From Streptomyces sp. LHD-70 (lineage in GTDB: Bacteria; Actinomycetota; Actinomycetes; Streptomycetales; Streptomycetaceae): a DNA stretch of 64,000 bases. The stretch's first letter is position 1; each line of letters begins with the position of its first letter. The notes beneath the pieces are model-generated. The model did not search any database. It was not told where the DNA came from and worked only from the letters and a program-made list of their open reading frames with translations. Made by a program: the position numbers and the translations under genes. This document shows, piece by piece, positions 8,193-17,014 of the stretch. The stretch is taken from assembly GCF_031157275.1 (NCBI RefSeq), contig NZ_JAVIFW010000012.1:1-64000 (forward strand). Direction: 5' to 3'.

Positions 8193-9622
8193 CCCAATCG
8201 TCAGTGGAGCCCAAGACTGTCGCGGAAGACGCGGCCAACGGCTCGCGTGTCCCCGCCGGCAGGTCTTGGCTCGACCGGTACTTCCACATAACCAACCGAG
8301 GATCGACGATCCCGCGCGAAGTGCGCGGCGGCATCACCACCTTCATGGCGATGGCCTACATCCTCCTGCTCAACCCGCTGCTGCTCGGCGGTGAGGACGC
8401 GCTCGGCAACAAGATGAGCCAGCCGGCGCTGATCACCGCGACCGCTCTGGCAGCCGCGGTCACCACTCTGGCGATGGGTTTCATCGGCAAGGTCCCGCTG
8501 GCGCTCGCCGCGGGTCTGAGCGTCTCCGGCGTCCTGTCCACCCAGGTCGCCCCCGACATGACCTGGCCGCAGGCCATGGGCATGTGTGTGATCTACGGCG
8601 TCGTGATCATGCTTCTGGTCGCCACCGGCGTACGAGAAGTCATCATGAACGCGATTCCGCTGCCCCTGAAGCACGGAATCACCATGGGCATCGGCCTCTT
8701 CATCGCGATGATCGGCTTCGTCAACGCCGGTTTCGTGGGCAAGGGCGCGCCCGTCACCCTCGGCGTCGAGGGGCACCTGAGCGGCTGGCCGGTCGCCCTG
8801 TTCGCCTTCACGCTGATCCTGATCTTCATGCTGCAGTCCCGGAAGGTGCCCGGAGCGATCCTCCTCGGCATCGTCGTCGGCACCGTGATCTCGGTCCTCG
8901 CCACCTCCACCGGCCTGATCTCGGAGAAGGAGTGGGGCGGCAAGGCCCCGACCCTGCACGGCAGCGTCGTCTCCATGCCGGACTTCAGCCTCTTCGGAGA
9001 CATCGAGTTCGGCGGCTGGGAGAAGCTCGGCGCCACCACCGTCGGCATGATCGTCTTCACCCTGGTCCTCGCCGGCTTCTTCGACGCGATGGCCACCATC
9101 ATCGCCGTCGGCCAGGAGGCCAAGCTCGCCGACGAACGCGGCAAGATGCCCGGCCTCAACAAGGCCCTGTTCATCGACGGCGCCGGCGGCGCGGTCGGCG
9201 GTGTGGCCGGTGCCTCCGGTCAGACCGTGTTCATCGAGTCGGCGTCCGGCGTCGGCGAAGGCGCCCGTACGGGCCTCTCCGCCACCGTCACCGGACTGTT
9301 CTTCGCCGCCTGCCTGTTCTTCACGCCGCTCACCCAGCTCGTGCCGAACCAGGTCGCCTCGGCGGCGCTCGTCGTCATCGGCGCGATGATGCTGCAGAAC
9401 GCCCGCCACGTGGACTGGACCGACTGGTCCGTCGCGGCCCCGGTGTTCCTGACGGTCGTCCTGATGCCGTTCACCTACACCATCACCGCCGGTGTCGGCT
9501 GCGGCGTCATCGCCTACTGCGCGATCAAGCTCGCGCAGGGCAAGTGGAGGGACCCGAGCATCTTCATGTGGATCCTCTCGGCCGTGTTCATCTTCTATTT
9601 CGCCACCGGATCCGGGCACTAG
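8189..9622 (+). CDS. NCS2/AzgA-type purine permease
   Basis: A 477-residue integral membrane protein with about a dozen hydrophobic segments. It resembles the AzgA/PbuG branch of nucleobase transporters, which take up adenine, guanine or hypoxanthine by proton symport: YFHITNRGSTIPREVRGGITTFMAMAYI at the N-terminus (shown here only as the family hallmark region, residues 24-51), and the TE-containing loop equivalent around FIESASGVGEGARTGL. ATG 8189 follows GGGAGAAGG. It lies between the catalytic subunit gene and xdhC, so hypoxanthine or guanine import feeding xanthine dehydrogenase is the natural role. Confidence 0.88.
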   Translation: MTQSSVEPKTVAEDAANGSRVPAGRSWLDRYFHITNRGSTIPREVRGGITTFMAMAYILLLNPLLLGGEDALGNKMSQPALITATALAAAVTTLAMGFIGKVPLALAAGLSVSGVLSTQVAPDMTWPQAMGMCVIYGVVIMLLVATGVREVIMNAIPLPLKHGITMGIGLFIAMIGFVNAGFVGKGAPVTLGVEGHLSGWPVALFAFTLILIFMLQSRKVPGAILLGIVVGTVISVLATSTGLISEKEWGGKAPTLHGSVVSMPDFSLFGDIEFGGWEKLGATTVGMIVFTLVLAGFFDAMATIIAVGQEAKLADERGKMPGLNKALFIDGAGGAVGGVAGASGQTVFIESASGVGEGARTGLSATVTGLFFAACLFFTPLTQLVPNQVASAALVVIGAMMLQNARHVDWTDWSVAAPVFLTVVLMPFTYTITAGVGCGVIAYCAIKLAQGKWRDPSIFMWILSAVFIFYFATGSGH

Positions 9623-9720
9623 GCCGTCTCCCCCGGATCAGGCCAGGGCCTGGTCCGGGGCTGCGGAACGCGGCAAGCTCTCCCGCGCCCGCGCACGTAT
9701 CGTTTTTGTTGGAGGCCGAC

Positions 9721-10902
9721 ATGCTGGACATCGCCGAAGAACTCAACCGGTGGGTCGAGCAGGGACGCGACTTCGCGATCGCCACCGTCGTGGCGGTCAG
9801 CGGCAGCGGTCCCCGTCAGCCAGGTGCCGCACTCGCCGTGGACAGCGAGGGCACCGCCATCGGATCGGTATCGGGCGGGTGCGTCGAGGGCGCCGTGTAC
9901 GAGCTGTGCCAACAGGCGCTCCAGGACGGCCACAGCGTCGTCGAGCGCTTCGGCTACAGCGACGAGGACGCCTTCGCCGTCGGTCTGACCTGCGGCGGAA
10001 TCATCGACATCCTCGTCACCCCCATACCCGCGGACGCTCCGGGACGGGGAGTGTTCGCGGCCGCGCTGGCCGCCGCCGCCTCTGGTGAGGCGGCGGCGGT
10101 CGCGCGGGTCGTCGACGCCCCGTCCGAACTCCTCGGCAACGCCCTGCTCGTCCACCCCGACGGCCGCTACGAGGGCGCCCTCGGCGGCCACCCCGAGCTC
10201 GACCGCACCGCGGCCGCCGAAGCCGTGGCCCTCCTCGACGCGGGCCGCACCGGCACCGTCAAGATCGGAGAGGACGGCTCGCGCTGCGCCGCCCTGGACG
10301 ACGAGACCCCCACCGTGACCCTGCTCGTCGAGTGCGCCGTCCCCCCACCCCGGATGATCGTCTTCGGCGCCATCGACTTCGCCTCCGCGCTCGTCCGCAT
10401 CGGCAAGTTCCTCGGCTACCACGTCACCGTCTGCGACGCCCGCCCCGTCTTCGCGACCCGCGGCCGCTTCCCCGAGGCCGACGACCTCGTCGTGGACTGG
10501 CCCCACCAGTACCTGGAGCGGCAGGACGAGGCCGGGCAGGTCGACGCCCGCACCGTCCTCTGCGTCCTCACCCACGACGCCAAGTTCGACGTCCCCCTGC
10601 TGCGGCTCGCCCTGCGCCTGCCCGTCGCGTACGTCGGCGCGATGGGCTCCCGCCGTACGCACGAGGACCGCAACCGCCGCCTGCGCGAAGTCGGCGTCAC
10701 CGAGATCGAGTTGGCCCGCCTGCGCTCCCCGATCGGCCTCGACCTCGGAGCCCGTACGCCCGAGGAGACCGCCCTGTCCATCGCCTCGGAGATCGTCGCG
10801 AACCGGCGCGGCGGCCACGGGGTCTCCCTGACCGGCGCGCACACCCCGATCCACCACGACGGCCGGCAGCCGCCGACGGGACGGATCGGGTCGGTGGCCT
10901 GA
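9721..10902 (+). CDS. xdhC: XdhC-type molybdenum cofactor insertion factor
   Basis: A 393-residue XdhC/CoxI-family protein. The N-terminal XdhC_CoxI region holds SGSGPRQPGAALAV and GSVSGGCVEGAVYE (about 26-67), with TCGG near 93; the C-terminal Rossmann region carries the conserved YVGAMGSRRTHEDR and the PIGLDLGARTPEETALSIASEI helix. Family members bind the sulphurated molybdenum cofactor and load it into xanthine dehydrogenase. ATG 9721 has TTGGAGG upstream. It follows the permease by 98 bp in the same direction, completing the xdh cluster. Confidence 0.9.
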   Translation: MLDIAEELNRWVEQGRDFAIATVVAVSGSGPRQPGAALAVDSEGTAIGSVSGGCVEGAVYELCQQALQDGHSVVERFGYSDEDAFAVGLTCGGIIDILVTPIPADAPGRGVFAAALAAAASGEAAAVARVVDAPSELLGNALLVHPDGRYEGALGGHPELDRTAAAEAVALLDAGRTGTVKIGEDGSRCAALDDETPTVTLLVECAVPPPRMIVFGAIDFASALVRIGKFLGYHVTVCDARPVFATRGRFPEADDLVVDWPHQYLERQDEAGQVDARTVLCVLTHDAKFDVPLLRLALRLPVAYVGAMGSRRTHEDRNRRLREVGVTEIELARLRSPIGLDLGARTPEETALSIASEIVANRRGGHGVSLTGAHTPIHHDGRQPPTGRIGSVA

Positions 10903-10918
10903 GCCCCCCAAGCCAGGC

Positions 10919-11275
10919 CTACGCGGGGACCGCCACCCCCAGCCACAGCGTGACCGCCGAGAGCACCACGAGCCCGGCCGGCGCCCAGAGCGTGCTGTAG
11001 ACCCGGGCCCGCAGGTGCGTCAGCACGGCCAGGATGAAGAACACCACCAGGCCCACGCCCGCGGCCACCCCGAGCCACCGCCAGCCCGCGAGGCCGAGCA
11101 GCAGCCCCAGCGTCGCCGCGACCTTCGGCACGCCGAGCGGCGCGACCCAGGAGACGGGCACGTCCACGGCCTCCGAGGTCGCAAGCACGGCAGGCACCCG
11201 ACGGAGGTCGAGCACGCCGATCGCTCCGACGACGAGGGCGGTGACGAGGGTGAAGACGACGTACGCGACGAACAT
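10919..11275 (-). CDS. DoxX-family membrane protein
   Basis: A 118-residue protein with four hydrophobic segments and the pattern of small DoxX-like proteins (VPVSWVAPLGVPKVAATLGLLLG region, residues about 41-63). The physiological role of these proteins is not settled; some link to thiol redox balance or quinones. It is divergent from a LysR regulator with a 118-bp gap that probably holds both promoters, and its stop faces that of xdhC 17 bp away, so it is not part of the xdh operon. Confidence 0.78.
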   Translation of the reverse strand: MFVAYVVFTLVTALVVGAIGVLDLRRVPAVLATSEAVDVPVSWVAPLGVPKVAATLGLLLGLAGWRWLGVAAGVGLVVFFILAVLTHLRARVYSTLWAPAGLVVLSAVTLWLGVAVPA

Positions 11276-11393
11276 GGCGTGGTCCTTCCGACTCCGGCGG
11301 CCTCGGTGTCGAGGCCCCGCGGTGATGCGGTCACCTCGACCCTCGCCCCACCCCCGCCTGGCCGTCCAATACCTGCATCCATAACCTGAAGGC

Positions 11394-12317
11394 ATGGATG
11401 TGGACTCCCGGCTCTTGCGTTCCTTCGTCGCCGTCGCGGAGGAGGGGAACCTGACCCGCGCCGCCGAGCGCCTCTTCCTCTCCCAGCCGGCCCTGACCAA
11501 GCAGATCAAGCAGTTGGAGCAGCTTCTCGGCGTACGGCTCTTCACCCGCTCCCGCAGCGGTATGGCCCTCACCGGACCCGGCCACGCCCTCGCCGAACGC
11601 GCCCCCGGCGTCCTCGCCGCCGTCGACACCGCCGTACGCGAGACCCGCAGCGCGGGCCGGGCGGAGGCGCGGGTGCTGCGCGTCGGGTTCCTCGCCAGCG
11701 CCGCCAACGAGGCCACGCAGGACATCGTCGCGGACTTCGGGCGCCGCCGCCCCGGACTGCGGGTCGAGCTGCGCCAGGCCGCCTGGTCCAACCCGACCGC
11801 CGGGCTCGCCGACGGCGAGGTGGACGCGGCGCTGCTCCGGCTGCCGTTCCCCGGCCAGGACACGTACCGCGTCGAGGTGCTGCTGACCGAGGAGCGGATG
11901 GCCGTCCTGCCCTCGGGACATGCGCTGGCCGGGCGCGAGCGCCTCGACTTCCCCGAGCTGTGGGACGAGCCGTTCATCGCCGCCCCGCCCACGACCGGCC
12001 CCTTCTGCGACTACTGGCTGGCCGCCGAGGCCCGCCCCGCCGACCGGCCCGCGAAGATCGGGGCCGTCACCGACCAGCCCGACGAATGGCTCAGCGCCAT
12101 CGCCAACGGCTACGGCATCGCGCTCGCCCCCGCCTCGGCCGCCCGCTTCTACGCCCGGCCCGGTGTGACCTACGTCCCGGTCGACGGCGTCGCCCCCACC
12201 TCCGTGGGCGTCGCCTGGGCACCCGCCGACGACGAGAACCCGGTGGTCAGGGACTTCGTCCGCAGCTGCCTGCGCGCGGTGGCCCGCTCGCCGGAAGCCC
12301 GCACCTCGGGACCTTAG
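11394..12317 (+). CDS. LysR-family transcriptional regulator
   Basis: 307 residues with a winged helix-turn-helix at the N-terminus (about 5-64, TRAAERLFLSQPALTKQIKQ) and a LysR substrate-binding region (about 95-300). The class usually controls a divergently transcribed gene, here the DoxX gene, and autoregulates; TACCTGCATCCATA just upstream (near 11371-11384) is a possible part of a LysR site but is not proven. No clear ligand can be deduced. The universal stress gene starts 39 bp downstream in the same direction. Confidence 0.88.
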   Translation: MDVDSRLLRSFVAVAEEGNLTRAAERLFLSQPALTKQIKQLEQLLGVRLFTRSRSGMALTGPGHALAERAPGVLAAVDTAVRETRSAGRAEARVLRVGFLASAANEATQDIVADFGRRRPGLRVELRQAAWSNPTAGLADGEVDAALLRLPFPGQDTYRVEVLLTEERMAVLPSGHALAGRERLDFPELWDEPFIAAPPTTGPFCDYWLAAEARPADRPAKIGAVTDQPDEWLSAIANGYGIALAPASAARFYARPGVTYVPVDGVAPTSVGVAWAPADDENPVVRDFVRSCLRAVARSPEARTSGP

Positions 12318-12356
12318 GCCCTGCCGTCCGACGCCGTCCGGCCGCACGCTGGAGAG

Positions 12357-13229
12357 ATGAGTACGAGCGCTCCGGTCCTGGCCGCGGTCGACGGCTCCGA
12401 ACCCAGCCTCAAGGCCCTCACCTGGGCCATCGAGGCGGCTCTCGGACATGGCACGGAGGTGGTCGCCGCGCACGTCCGCGCGGGCCGCGGCTCCGCGTCG
12501 ACGGACGGCCCCGATCCCGTACGCGCCAAGGTCGAGGAGATCCTCGCCGGGTACGGGGAGCAGGCGCCGCCCGTGCGGTACGTCGCCGTCGACGGCCACC
12601 CCGCCCCCGCGCTCTGCGAGCTGGCCCGCAAGGCAGGCCTCCTAGTCCTCGGCTCCCGCGGCCTCGGCGGTTTCGCGGCGCTGCTCCTCGGCTCGACCGG
12701 CCGCAAGTGCGCCGCGCAGGCCCCGTGCCCTGTGGTGGTCGTCCCGCACGAGTCCCGCACCGCCGAAGCCTCCGGTCAGACCGGTCCGCCCGGCCGGGTC
12801 GTCCTCGGGCTCGACCCGGAGGAGACGGCCGACGAGGTCATCGAGTTCGCGTTCGCGGGGGCGGCACGGCGGGGCGTGGAGCTCCAGGTCGTCTCCACGT
12901 ACCGGGTGCCGCTGCGGGCCCTGACGACGATGGGCGACCTGGTCCCCGGCGACGCGGCGGACGCGCGCGGTGTGGGCCTGGCGCTGACGGCGGGCCAACG
13001 CGAACGCCTCACCGCGTTCGCGGAGCGCTACCCGAAGGTCGCCGTCGACCCGGTGGTCGCCCCCGCCGACCCCGCGGGCCGCCTGGTCACGGCCTCCCGC
13101 ACAGCCGACCTCCTGGTAGTCGGCCGCCACCACCGCCGCCTCACCACGGACTCCCTGATCATGGGCTCGGTCGCCAACGCGGTGCTGTTGCATGCGCATT
13201 GTGCGGTGGCTGTGGTGCCGGGGCGGTAA
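12357..13229 (+). CDS. tandem universal stress protein
   Basis: 290 residues containing two UspA domains: the first from about 5 to 137 with the ATP-binding GSRGLGGFAALLLGSTGRKCAAQ region and VVVVP strand, the second from about 150 to 288 ending with GRHHRRLTTDSLIMGSVANAVL. The double-domain form is common in actinomycetes. These cytoplasmic proteins bind ATP and respond to stasis, hypoxia or redox stress. It may be cotranscribed with the LysR gene. Confidence 0.9.
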   Translation: MSTSAPVLAAVDGSEPSLKALTWAIEAALGHGTEVVAAHVRAGRGSASTDGPDPVRAKVEEILAGYGEQAPPVRYVAVDGHPAPALCELARKAGLLVLGSRGLGGFAALLLGSTGRKCAAQAPCPVVVVPHESRTAEASGQTGPPGRVVLGLDPEETADEVIEFAFAGAARRGVELQVVSTYRVPLRALTTMGDLVPGDAADARGVGLALTAGQRERLTAFAERYPKVAVDPVVAPADPAGRLVTASRTADLLVVGRHHRRLTTDSLIMGSVANAVLLHAHCAVAVVPGR

Positions 13230-13327
13230 GCCCGTTCGGAGCCGGAAAGTTGACGACTGTGGAGGCCAAGTGGACTCCGTGAGTGGCGAATTGGGGGCGC
13301 TGCTACGCAGCGACGGGCCCATGATTT

Positions 13328-13354
13328 CATGATCACTCAATTGGCATGATCATG
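13328..13354. promoter_or_regulatory. CATGATCA/TGATCATG inverted repeat
   Basis: CATGATCA (13328-13335) and TGATCATG (13347-13354) are exact inverted arms 11 bp apart, 16 bp before the start of the nuclease-like lipoprotein gene. The second arm is part of a 10-bp perfect palindrome. The AT-rich patch stands out from its GC-rich surroundings and could be an operator. Confidence 0.4.
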
Positions 13355-13370
13355 ATCTAGGGGGAGAGCC

Positions 13371-14702
13371 GTGAGATCGGCTGCTGCAATATCCCGTACG
13401 GCTCTGCGCACGGCCCTGGTCGCCGTGCTGCTGGCGGGCGTGGTGTCATGCGGGCCTGATGAGGGTGCCGACGCGGAGGCCAAGGGCGGCGGCGGCAGGC
13501 CTCCCTCGCAGGTGATCGAACCTGCGGGCCGCGCGCCGCGAGCACAGGACGCCGGGGCCGTGAAGTTCGAGTTCGAGCGGACCTGTGCGAAGGTCAAGTC
13601 GGCGCTTGGACGGTTCTTGGACAAGGGGCTGGACCGGATCGGTTGCTGGGATGTCGGCAGGGCGACGAAGCCCGAGACGGAGGCCGGCACCGCTGAGCAG
13701 ATCACGACCCGGGCCGGCGTCGCCTGCCGTGCCAATCCGGGTCGTTGGTGGTACACGCGCTTCGACGCGTGCGGCCGGACCACCCTCACGTACACCGTGA
13801 TCGACCTGAGGACCAAGCGGCCCACCGGCCGTGCGGCCTTCACCGCCACTCAGCAGATCAAGCTCAGCCATGAGACAGGGCGGGTGAGCACCAGCAACAC
13901 TCTGCAGCTCACTTCGGCACGAGGTACGGCGAAGGGGCTCACGGCCGCTTGGGGCACATCGTGCAGTGGCGGTGCGTGCCGCGCCGACTCCGCTTGGCCG
14001 GGGCCGCGGCCGATGCGTCCGGGACGGGTGCAGAGCGGGACGACTGACCACGCATGGACGGCTGGTGTGCCTGTGCAGAGCTTCCGCATGAAGAGCACGA
14101 TCACCATTCGCGGCACGGCCCAAGTGCTCATCGCCCCGGCCTGGTTCGGCACGCCCATGAAGATCCGCTGTGACAAGACCTTCAACTTGAAGGCCTCACC
14201 GGACGGCAAGAGCCGCGGTTGTGTGTTCCCCGCTGCGGCACCTGTGCTGGAGTTGCCGCTCACGCATGAGGGGCATGCCAATGTTGCCTGGTCGATGAAC
14301 AACCTCAAGGGGCACTGGGGCTGGCAGGGGCGAGGTAAACCGCTGGTCCGCCAGGCGAACAAGTCCACCCAGCGGACCAACCGGCGGATGATCTGCCGGG
14401 ACGGAACCTGGAAGAAGGACCGCCGGGTGACGAGTGACAGTTGTGACGAGTTCCCGTTCGCGGCCACCCGGCAGAGCGGTGGCGAGTCCGGACTCAAGGG
14501 CAAGGACTGCGCTGAGATTCGACCGGAGAACAAGAACGGCAAGTGGGTCATCCACTACGTCCGCAATGTGACCCCGTCAAGTCGCTGCACCATCGGGCAC
14601 GTACCGAGCACATACAACGTCTCGGTCGGCGGCACCCTCTCGCGTTTCTACCAGGACCGACGAGTGATCGACGGCGAGAAGTACTGGATCAGCGTGGGCT
14701 GA
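13371..14702 (+). CDS. lipoprotein with a C-terminal NucA/NucB-type nuclease region
   Basis: 443 residues from a GTG behind GGGGGAGAG. Residues 1-27 form a lipoprotein signal ending LAGVVSC, so the protein should be anchored outside the membrane. The middle (about 60-330) is a Cys-containing region of unknown fold, found in Streptomyces proteins of this kind. Near residue 360 comes CDEFPFAATRQS, close to the CDEYPFA(S/A)T catalytic signature of NucA/NucB DNases. It could scavenge DNA or act in competition. The 3' end overlaps by 14 bp the convergent gene for a DUF6461-like protein. Nuclease assignment rests on that motif and is moderately secure. Confidence 0.65.
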   Translation: MRSAAAISRTALRTALVAVLLAGVVSCGPDEGADAEAKGGGGRPPSQVIEPAGRAPRAQDAGAVKFEFERTCAKVKSALGRFLDKGLDRIGCWDVGRATKPETEAGTAEQITTRAGVACRANPGRWWYTRFDACGRTTLTYTVIDLRTKRPTGRAAFTATQQIKLSHETGRVSTSNTLQLTSARGTAKGLTAAWGTSCSGGACRADSAWPGPRPMRPGRVQSGTTDHAWTAGVPVQSFRMKSTITIRGTAQVLIAPAWFGTPMKIRCDKTFNLKASPDGKSRGCVFPAAAPVLELPLTHEGHANVAWSMNNLKGHWGWQGRGKPLVRQANKSTQRTNRRMICRDGTWKKDRRVTSDSCDEFPFAATRQSGGESGLKGKDCAEIRPENKNGKWVIHYVRNVTPSSRCTIGHVPSTYNVSVGGTLSRFYQDRRVIDGEKYWISVG

Positions 14703-15303
14703 GCTCGCCGAGCAGACAGTCGTCGGCCTCCTGCGCGTCGAACGAAACTCCGGTGTATGCGTGCAGGAGCGCCAACGATGCGAACTGCGGCAGTTCTTCG
14801 TCGCCCATGTCGTCCCCGGCAAGGTCGTCCGCAGGCTCGTCGCGGAACCCGACTCGGCGCATGTGGTCCACCAGCCGGTCGGGGTCCGAGCCGTCCTCCT
14901 CGTGGCGCAGCTCGGGGGCGTCGTCGTCGAAAAAGGTGATCAACTCGCTGTCCACCCAGTGCTGTACGTAGCCCAGAGCGTTGCCGTTGTAGCAGCAACT
15001 GATCAGACGGGTGCCGTGGGAGGCGGCGGCGAGACGGTCTCCGTCGTTGGCAAGCAGGGTTCTGGGCTCAAGGGCCCAGGCCCAACCGGCCGAGACCCCG
15101 GCTTGCACGACGCCATGCTCCTGTCCGGCCGCTGCTGACTCCCTGGAGAACTCCTTCACGTCCTCGGGGCCTGCCGAGCGTCGCCTCCGACCTGGCGGGC
15201 ACCCGAGCCGATCGAGCAGCTCCGAAGCAGTCAGGCCCTCCACCAAGGTCAGGCTGTAGCACATCTGGAACTCGGCGATCCAGGCAAGTGGGTTGTGCGG
15301 CAT
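14689..15303 (-). CDS. DUF6461-like protein
   Basis: 204 residues, acidic, with no signal or membrane segment. The start (AWIAEFQMCYSLTLVEGLTASELLDRLG) and the RLISCCYNGNALGYVQ region resemble the actinomycete family DUF6461, whose function is not established. Its 3' end overlaps the nuclease-like gene, and it lies just after the DUF397/XRE pair in the same direction. A protective partner for the nuclease is conceivable from position alone, but immunity genes normally run with the toxin. Confidence 0.6.
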   Translation of the reverse strand: MPHNPLAWIAEFQMCYSLTLVEGLTASELLDRLGCPPGRRRRSAGPEDVKEFSRESAAAGQEHGVVQAGVSAGWAWALEPRTLLANDGDRLAAASHGTRLISCCYNGNALGYVQHWVDSELITFFDDDAPELRHEEDGSDPDRLVDHMRRVGFRDEPADDLAGDDMGDEELPQFASLALLHAYTGVSFDAQEADDCLLGELSPR

Positions 15304-15309
15304 GAAAGT

Positions 15310-15567
15310 TCAGCGCCTCGCATACGTGAGGAACGCCGACCAGGCGTCGGGGCTGGTGGTGAGGTGGGGGAGGGTGGGGTTCTTGGAGTCGCGGATGTGG
15401 ATCAAGTGCCCGGTGGTGCTGAGGGATTGGGCGAGTTCTAGGCACTCGCCGCCGCCACCGCCGCTGTACGTGGACTTGTGCCAGTCGTAAGCGACTTCGA
15501 GGCACTCGCCGCCTTCGCCGCTGCTGTAACTCGACTTGAACCAGGCGAGTTCCTCTGTGGAGTTCAT
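15310..15567 (-). CDS. DUF397 small protein with a duplicated motif
   Basis: 85 residues. DUF397 proteins are short actinomycete proteins encoded beside WhiJ-like XRE regulators. Here the core motif occurs twice: WFKSSYSSGEGGECLEVA (about 9-26) and WHKSTYSGGGGGECLELA (about 29-46), followed by the usual IRDSK (about 59) and a C-terminal WSAFL helix. Its ATG overlaps the stop of the regulator gene (ATGA), so the two are translated together. Confidence 0.88.
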   Translation of the reverse strand: MNSTEELAWFKSSYSSGEGGECLEVAYDWHKSTYSGGGGGECLELAQSLSTTGHLIHIRDSKNPTLPHLTTSPDAWSAFLTYARR

Positions 15568-16421
15568 CGCTTCCCCAGTTTCCTCTCGATCAGCTCCAAG
15601 GACTTGCGTGGCGTGAGAGCCGCCGCACGCATGATCCCATAGCGCTCCGCGAGCAGCCGGACTTCGGCGGCGTCGGTGACCAGCCGGGGATGGCCCTGCG
15701 ATTCGGTGTAACCGATCTGGTGGTTCTGGTCCTTGGGAACCAGGAGGTTGAACGCGCTGTCCAGGCTTGGGTGTTCCTCGCAGTCTGTCGGCATCACCTG
15801 AAGTTCGACGTTCCGCATCTGGCCCACCGCAGCGATACGTCGCAGCTGCGTCTCATGTACCTTCCGCCCGCCGATCGGGCGGTCCAGGATGGCCTCTTCC
15901 AGTACGTAACTGATCACAGGCGCTGGTCGGCGGGCGAGCACCTTTTGACGGTCCAGCCGGTCTGCGATGCGCTTCTCGATGGTCTCTTCGCCCAAGAGCG
16001 GCCGACGGTTGCGGAACACGGACTCCGCATGCTCAGCGGTCTGCAACAACCCAGGTACACCAGCGTTGGCGTAGAAGTGCAACTCCACCGCCTCCCCCTC
16101 CAACCGCGCGTACCCCCGATACCACTCCGGATGCCGCGTCCGCGCCCGCGACAACGCCTCCCGTACATCCGGAATCGCCGCTGCCAGCACGCCCCCGGCG
16201 TCGAGAGCCTCATCGACCAGCTTCAGGAAGTCCGGTTGCGGGGTGCGAACGCCGCGCTCAACGGCGGACACCAGGTCCAGGCTGCAGTGCACCCGGTCGG
16301 CCAGCTCCTTCTGGCTGAGCCCCCGCGCTTCCCGGAACACCTTGATCTGTTTGCCGAGGGCGCTGAACAGATGCGCCGTACCGTCCGCTTCCACCGGCCG
16401 CTCAGGTCGTTCCTCACCCAT
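15564..16421 (-). CDS. WhiJ-like XRE regulator (HTH plus DUF5753)
   Basis: 285 residues: an XRE helix-turn-helix at about 23-80 (LSQKELADRVHCSLDLVSAVERG) and the DUF5753 sensor region from about 100 to 280 (YANAGVPGLLQTAEHAE; VEL QVMPTD). Such regulators belong to WhiJ-type systems of Streptomyces, with a DUF397 protein and an anti-sigma-like ATPase, and influence development and antibiotic production. The divergent ATPase gene at 16525 completes the set. The target promoter is unknown; the 103-bp divergent gap is a likely site of autoregulation. Confidence 0.9.
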   Translation of the reverse strand: MGEERPERPVEADGTAHLFSALGKQIKVFREARGLSQKELADRVHCSLDLVSAVERGVRTPQPDFLKLVDEALDAGGVLAAAIPDVREALSRARTRHPEWYRGYARLEGEAVELHFYANAGVPGLLQTAEHAESVFRNRRPLLGEETIEKRIADRLDRQKVLARRPAPVISYVLEEAILDRPIGGRKVHETQLRRIAAVGQMRNVELQVMPTDCEEHPSLDSAFNLLVPKDQNHQIGYTESQGHPRLVTDAAEVRLLAERYGIMRAAALTPRKSLELIERKLGKR

Positions 16422-16524
16422 ACCCGTACCACCCCGTACACCCAGCGGAGCGGACCCGTACGGCTACGCTCCGTCGTTCAGTCGTCACTGGTCAGCGTAG
16501 GAGCAAACGGCCACGCTCGGGGAC

Positions 16525-16944
16525 ATGGAACCCCAAATCCGCCTCCTTTCCGTCCAGTTCGAGCAGAGGTTCAGCGCGACCCCGCGCGGCGCGCGCCTCG
16601 CTCGGCGGCTCGCTACCTGTCAGCTCGAAGAGTGGGGTTTCCCACACGGCGGTGAGACCTCCGACGCGGTCGCGTCGATCGTGGCCGAGCTGGCGGCGAA
16701 CGCCGTCACGCACGGCCGCGTAGCCGGACGGGACTTCGCGCTCACCCTGGCGCGGCGCGGTGAACTCCTGCGTATCGAGGTGGCGGACGCCCGTGGGGAG
16801 CGTCGTCCGGAGGTGGGGAGCGCGGGCGGTCACGGGCTGCGGATCGTGTCCGCGCTGGCGGATTCCTGGGGCGTACGGGAGCGGGAGATCGGGAAGATCG
16901 TTTGGGCCGAAGTGTCGGGAATGAAGGGGTGGGAGGAGGAATGA
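16525..16944 (+). CDS. anti-sigma-factor-like ATP-binding protein (HATPase_c)
   Basis: 139 residues of the RsbW-like GHKL fold: the N box is SIVAELAANAVTHG (about 52-65) and the G1/G2 part is DARGERRPEVGSAGGHGLRIVSALADSWG (spanning about 93-121). These small kinases or sequestering factors act on sigma or anti-sigma-antagonist proteins. Its place opposite the XRE/DUF397 pair is typical of WhiJ-type loci, where the ATPase is the third partner. Confidence 0.87.
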   Translation: MEPQIRLLSVQFEQRFSATPRGARLARRLATCQLEEWGFPHGGETSDAVASIVAELAANAVTHGRVAGRDFALTLARRGELLRIEVADARGERRPEVGSAGGHGLRIVSALADSWGVREREIGKIVWAEVSGMKGWEEE

Positions 16945-17014
16945 GGGCGGTGTGCAGACGGCGCGATGGTCTGCATAATCGGTGGCTGCTTCATGGAAGG
17001 TGTGTGGACGAACG

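Noticed and set aside
8201..9619. A 472-codon minus-strand ORF
   Set aside because: Antisense shadow of the AzgA-type permease; the plus frame has clear membrane segments and family motifs.
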